This document shows, piece by piece, positions 6,481-9,021 of a DNA stretch of 9,021 bases. Within the stretch, counting starts at the first letter, position 1. Each line of letters begins with the position of its first letter. The translations under genes were made by a program, and so were the position numbers. The DNA comes from Kiritimatiellota bacterium. Lineage in GTDB: Bacteria > Verrucomicrobiota > Kiritimatiellia > JAAZAB01. Below the pieces are notes generated by a model that made no database searches, had not been told where the DNA came from, and saw only the letters and a program-made list of their open reading frames with translations. The stretch is taken from NCBI GenBank assembly GCA_008636095.1, contig VSJD01000331.1, positions 1 to 9,021 on the forward strand. Reading direction: 5' to 3'.

Positions 6481-7291
6481 GGACCATGGACTCCTTTGAA
6501 AACTGGCAGAAATTATAGGGCGGCCAGGGGCCGGTACAATCGAAGCGGAACCCTTTGCCTTCATAATCGGCCCGCAACTTATAGACCGCCCCCATCAGAA
6601 CGCTGTGTTTCAATGCCTCAATCAAAAAGGCGGCATTCAGGATCATTTCCTCTTTCTGGGGCGTGACCTCTCCCGGCAAACAAGTGTTAAGGCGGGCCTT
6701 GAGACTGCACTCGCTCAAGCGCTCGAAACAATCCTGGCTGTAGTCAGTCAGTTTCCGCTCGGCTTCGGCCCGTACCAGGTCCTCCCGTTGTTTTTTCAGG
6801 AAGAACGCCTTGCCGGGCGTAGCCGCCGCTATTTCCTGATCCAGACTGATGACGGGCTCATCCTCGTCAACAAGCGCGGCAGACAATTTCCGGCGATCAC
6901 AATACACTTTCACGCCCCACTCTTCCCGGCCCTTCAGGTTTAACAGCTTGGTTTGCAAAGAATCATAATTCTGCTCCAGGCTGGTGGTTAAATTGCCCTG
7001 ATGCCGGAAAATGGTGGCAAACTTGAAAGGCACCACCGTCTGATGTTGCATGACACTTTCGATGACCCCTTCATGAAGTATAACTTTCAATTTAAGCCAT
7101 TCTATGTCATTCACGTTCTGACGGAGCGCCTCTTCGTTGAACTCCAGTTCGCTGACATTGCTGACCACGGCACAGAGGTCGCGGTGGGCGATCCAGTAGA
7201 GATTATCCACCCGCGCCGCAAGATTCCGCAGATCGGGCGTCTCGCTGGTGACGCAGTAGAGATAAATTAATTCATGATCTGAAAGGGTCAT
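6473..7291 (-). CDS. gvpL: Gas vesicle protein GvpL (GvpF/L family)
   Basis: 272 residues. Landmarks: N-terminal LIYLYCV, VVPFKFATIF near residue 87, EWGVKVY near 123, a long charged helical region (about 130-200), MILNAAFLIEAL near 217, and GPWPPYNFCQF near the end. The assignment to GvpL rather than GvpF rests on position after gvpG and gvpO and before gvpS. The ATG (7291-7289) overlaps the gvpO TGA as ATGA, and the stop overlaps the gvpS start, so gvpO, gvpL and gvpS form a translationally coupled run. GvpL is an accessory protein that contacts GvpA and other Gvp proteins during shell assembly. Confidence 0.93.
   Translation of the reverse strand: MTLSDHELIYLYCVTSETPDLRNLAARVDNLYWIAHRDLCAVVSNVSELEFNEEALRQNVNDIEWLKLKVILHEGVIESVMQHQTVVPFKFATIFRHQGNLTTSLEQNYDSLQTKLLNLKGREEWGVKVYCDRRKLSAALVDEDEPVISLDQEIAAATPGKAFFLKKQREDLVRAEAERKLTDYSQDCFERLSECSLKARLNTCLPGEVTPQKEEMILNAAFLIEALKHSVLMGAVYKLRADYEGKGFRFDCTGPWPPYNFCQFSKESMVHA
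6510..6533. repeat. 24-bp exact repeat, copy in gvpL
   Basis: Identical to 4994-5017 in the third gvpF/L gene. The corresponding part of gvpF (around 7918-7942) is related but diverged, with several differences. Confidence 0.8.
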
Positions 7292-7536
7292 GTTATTTTG
7301 CGCTCGTAGGCCTCGACTTCCAGACGACCGTTCAGCTTCATAGTGTACAGGTTGCGGTCTTGCACACGGGTCTGGAGTCCTAACGCCTTGATGAATGAAC
7401 TTGGCTCAAACACTTCCGCCTCGATTGCCCAGCCGTCATCCGATTTCACGGCGCCGAGAATCTTGACCTCGCCGACCTGCAGGGTGCGTTTCAGAAACTC
7501 AACGGCGGTTTGCGAAGCTTGTTCAATGGTAGCCAT
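7288..7536 (-). CDS. gvpO: Gas vesicle protein GvpO-like
   Basis: 82 residues. The pattern GEVKILGAVKSDDGWAIEAEVFE (about residues 22-44) followed by LYTMKLNGRLEVEAYERK (about 63-80) matches the GvpO family, where a DGW motif precedes a beta-rich segment ending in a Tyr-x-Arg motif. GvpO is needed for vesicle production in haloarchaea, where it is longer, and also occurs in actinobacterial clusters; its biochemical role is not settled. This copy lacks the usual N-terminal extension. GGAGGAA lies 5 bases before the ATG at 7536, and only 2 bases separate it from the gvpG stop. The gvpL start overlaps its stop codon. Confidence 0.78.
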   Translation of the reverse strand: MATIEQASQTAVEFLKRTLQVGEVKILGAVKSDDGWAIEAEVFEPSSFIKALGLQTRVQDRNLYTMKLNGRLEVEAYERKIT

Positions 7537-7538
7537 GG

Positions 7539-7769
7539 TTATTCCTCCTCATTTTCCGAATCATCCAAGCGTGAAAGCAATTCGGCTTCCTGGCGCTGGA
7601 ATTCTTGCTCATTGATTTCGTCCAACTCAAACTGCAACTGCAATTTCATCAGCTCTTCCTTGATCTTGTCGGGGTCTGAAAGCTCATGGTTAATCATATC
7701 GTTGAGCTTAACGCCCAGCGCCATTATGCCTTTGAGCGGCGCCAGTAAAATGTCGTCCAGCAGGAACAT
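7539..7769 (-). CDS. gvpG: Gas vesicle protein GvpG
   Basis: 76 residues starting at MFLLDDILLAPLKGIMALG, the typical GvpG N-terminus, followed by a charged helical section with EELMKLQLQFELDEINEQEFQRQEAELLSRLD (about residues 35-66). Start 7769 is chosen because GGAGG sits 4 bases upstream and the family begins at this Met; the longer frame from 7871 only adds translated repeat sequence. GvpG is a short accessory protein that interacts with GvpF/L and is required for assembly in model systems. It is followed by gvpO after 2 bases. Confidence 0.93.
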   Translation of the reverse strand: MFLLDDILLAPLKGIMALGVKLNDMINHELSDPDKIKEELMKLQLQFELDEINEQEFQRQEAELLSRLDDSENEEE

Positions 7770-7800
7770 GTATCCTCCAAATTGAACTTCAGACGTCAGG

Positions 7801-7830
7801 CTCTGGATTCCCGCCTCCGCGGGAATGACA
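7801..7830. repeat. Palindromic intergenic repeat (GIQ-type)
   Basis: The arms ATTCCCGC and GCGGGAAT (8 bp) flank CTCC at 7807-7826. On the minus strand it translates as VIPAEAGIQ, a string familiar from a palindromic repeat dispersed between genes in many bacterial genomes. It lies in the 115-base gap between gvpF and gvpG. It could form a hairpin in the mRNA, but no T tract follows to make it a terminator. Confidence 0.75.
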
Positions 7831-7842
7831 GAAGGGATGCTT

Positions 7843-7875
7843 TTCTTCATTCTGCATTCTTCATTCTGCATTCTG
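7843..7875. repeat. 14-bp tandem repeat
   Basis: Two perfect copies of TTCTTCATTCTGCA (7843-7856 and 7857-7870) followed by a partial third. They adjoin the palindromic repeat, and together the two fill most of the gvpF-gvpG spacer. Such low-complexity tandem units often sit beside GIQ-type palindromes. Confidence 0.8.
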
Positions 7876-7884
7876 CCTTCCGTT

Positions 7885-8643
7885 TTACAAATCCCCCATC
7901 TCGATGACCAGGTTCACAAAATTAAAGGGCGGCACGGTGCCGACATATTTGAACTTCACAGATTCGTCATTCTGTTCCGCTAATTCTTGCACTTTCTTGT
8001 CGAATTCCGGCTCGCGGGACTGTTCCACCAGGAAAGCGGCATTGAGAATCATCATGTCGCCATAGAGACCATTGGTCTTGACTTCCAACGCCAGCGGGGC
8101 GAGCGCATCAAGCAGGACGGCCTGGCGCGTGTCCTTTTCTTTCTGGAGCGCGACCTCGACCATGCGTCCTATTTCGGCCCGCTGAAAGTGGGTCTTTTCC
8201 GCCGGCAGGGCTGCGATTTTTTCCTTCATCGCCCGGATATCCTCGTATTTATCCAGAATCATTTTAAAGACGGCCTCTTCCTTGAACACGGCCTTTACGC
8301 CAAGTTCGCGCTTGCCTTCCAGATTGCGGAGCAATTCCAGAAACCGGTCGTATTCCCGGGCCAGGATCAGTTTCACTTTTCCATCGTTGTCCGCAACCGT
8401 TCCGAAGCGGACCGGGAGGACCGTATGCACGAGCATGACCGCTTCAATGACTTTTTCGTGGGCCAGCAAATTGTCGCGCGAAACCTTAAACTTTTTGGCC
8501 GGCGACACGCTTACCACGGCGGCCAGTCCCTCATGATGGACGGTCCGGCATTCGTCCCCCCTCCCGCCGATACCTATGGGCCCGAACTTCTCGGGCGCCT
8601 GGGCGGCAATGATGCTGTACATATAGGTTCCTTCCGCGTCCAT
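7885..8643 (-). CDS. gvpF: Gas vesicle protein GvpF (GvpF/L family)
   Basis: 252 residues from the ATG at 8643. Landmarks: TYMYSII at the N-terminus, VLPVRFGTV near residue 78, ELGVKAVF near 114, a charged helical middle, MMILNAAFLVE near 214, and GTVPPFNFVNL near the end, where the other two copies have GPWPPYNF. Start choice: the frame is open from 8685, with ATGs at 8685, 8658, 8655, 8643 and 8622. The best ribosome site (GGAAGGA, 6 bases upstream) supports 8622, but that would drop the first Tyr of the conserved Y-x-Y motif, so 8643 is kept with doubt. It is the first gvp gene in the window and takes the GvpF position before gvpG. Known role of the family: a GvpA-binding assembly factor and minor inner-surface component. 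Confidence 0.92.
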   Translation of the reverse strand: MDAEGTYMYSIIAAQAPEKFGPIGIGGRGDECRTVHHEGLAAVVSVSPAKKFKVSRDNLLAHEKVIEAVMLVHTVLPVRFGTVADNDGKVKLILAREYDRFLELLRNLEGKRELGVKAVFKEEAVFKMILDKYEDIRAMKEKIAALPAEKTHFQRAEIGRMVEVALQKEKDTRQAVLLDALAPLALEVKTNGLYGDMMILNAAFLVEQSREPEFDKKVQELAEQNDESVKFKYVGTVPPFNFVNLVIEMGDL

Positions 8644-8717
8644 TGTATTATTCATCATTAAAATCTTTTCAGTGTCATCCCACAAGGTTAATATTTTGAG
8701 TTAAAACGCGTTTAATA

Positions 8718-8742
8718 TCGAGGAAAACCAAGCATTCCTCGA
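8718..8742. promoter_or_regulatory. Inverted repeat upstream of gvpF, possible operator
   Basis: Perfect 8-bp arms TCGAGGAA (8718-8725) and TTCCTCGA (8735-8742), spacer 9 bases, about 75-100 bases upstream of the gvpF start. A 10-bp palindrome AAACGCGTTT (8704-8713) lies just downstream of it in the reading direction. Either could bind a dimeric regulator. No convincing sigma-70 or sigma-54 promoter hexamers were found near them, so the function is inferred from position only. Confidence 0.4.
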
Positions 8743-8801
8743 AAAGTTCAGTTCCGATTTTCTGGTGTTATCTATATGGCAAGCGCCTCCCTTCAACACA
8801 T

Positions 8802-8894
8802 GGCTGTCCCACAGGAATCATGCGAACCCCGGCAAATAGGCCAGTTCCGGGGCGCCGCAGATACGCCCCGGGGGTTTGGCTGTCCCATAGGAAT
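8802..8894. repeat. Imperfect 17-bp direct repeat around the transposase C-terminus
   Basis: GGCTGTCCCACAGGAAT at 8802-8818 and GGCTGTCCCATAGGAAT at 8878-8894 differ at one base. One copy lies inside the transposase tail and encodes its SYGTA residues; the other begins at the stop codon and continues into the leader. This suggests a small duplication at the end of the element or an old rearrangement. Confidence 0.75.
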
Positions 8895-9021
8895 TCAGCA
8901 AATCATCCAAGTAAAAATAGCGCCACAACACCGCACGAACCACGGTGAACAATCGCGTGAAACTATGCGCCCAGGAATAGAGATAAGCCAGATAACGCAG
9001 AATCAAGTGCACCAGCAAACC
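8818..9021 (-). mobile_element. C-terminal fragment of a probable transposase (IS4-like)
   Basis: 67 residues open at the right edge of the window and ending at a TGA at 8820-8818. The basic, aromatic helix around YLYSWAHSFTRLFTVVRAVLW, followed by LDDLLNSYGTA and a terminal LPGF, resembles the C-terminal tail I recall from IS4-type transposases; the catalytic DDE residues would lie outside the window. It is on the same strand as the gvp genes and ends about 175 bases before gvpF. No terminal inverted repeat could be defined, because only one end is visible. The family call is tentative, and it could be intact or a remnant. Confidence 0.5.

Noticed and set aside
7770..7871. N-terminal extension of gvpG beginning MQNEECRMKK
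   Set aside because: It is the translation of the 14-bp tandem repeat and the GIQ-type palindrome; GvpG proteins begin at MFLLDD, where a good ribosome site is present.
7843..7875. CRISPR-like repetition in the gvpF-gvpG spacer
   Set aside because: The units are 14 bp and directly adjacent with no spacers between them, so this is a simple tandem repeat.
7987..8661. Plus-strand 224-codon frame opposite gvpF
   Set aside because: It lies wholly antisense to a gene with clear GvpF/L motifs, and its composition mirrors the complementary codons; no recognisable family.

Overview
The window is dominated by a gas vesicle (gvp) gene cluster. Every gene I can support lies on the minus strand, so transcription runs from high to low coordinates. 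In that order the cluster is gvpF, gvpG, gvpO, gvpL, gvpS, a small membrane protein with a Cys4 zinc-ribbon-like tail, a third gvpF/L paralogue, gvpK, a small Cys-rich protein, and gvpJ. Without the three extra genes and gvpO, this is the F-G-L-S-K-J order I recall from the Bacillus megaterium gas vesicle locus. The proteins are shell accessory and assembly factors. The major shell protein GvpA and the AAA+ protein GvpN, normally encoded just upstream of gvpF, are not in the window. The upstream position instead holds the tail of a probable transposase (8818 to the right edge).

Layout: 21-481 is a stand-alone response regulator running into a poly-C edge. 478-3606 is a large soluble sensor histidine kinase (REC, four PAS, GAF, HisKA, HATPase) whose stop codon overlaps the regulator start. 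3607-3914 is a non-coding, repeat-rich spacer with a hairpin that could terminate the gvp transcript. 3915-8643 is the gvp cluster, tightly packed with short gaps or 4- to 8-base overlaps, apart from one spacer (7770-7884) filled by a palindromic repeat and a 14-bp tandem repeat. 8644-8817 is the leader region, with an 8-bp inverted repeat. 8818-9021 is the transposase fragment.

How the genes work together: GvpF/L, G, K, J, S and O are known as minor shell components or assembly factors of the gas-filled protein shell that gives cells buoyancy. The kinase and regulator form a phosphorelay pair that may or may not control the cluster; adjacency is the only link visible. The membrane zinc-ribbon protein and the Cys-rich protein are the least explained members and the best candidates for new biology.

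Organism: a bacterium of middling GC content. Multi-PAS kinases with ITERKR linkers, stand-alone Rcp1-like regulators, GIQ-type palindromes and GCTATGGC-containing spacer repeats suggest an environmental Gram-negative lineage, perhaps PVC/Kiritimatiellota-like or deltaproteobacterial. This is inference; no rRNA or other marker gene is present. The 20-C run at the left edge suggests the window begins at a contig end with a sequencing artefact.
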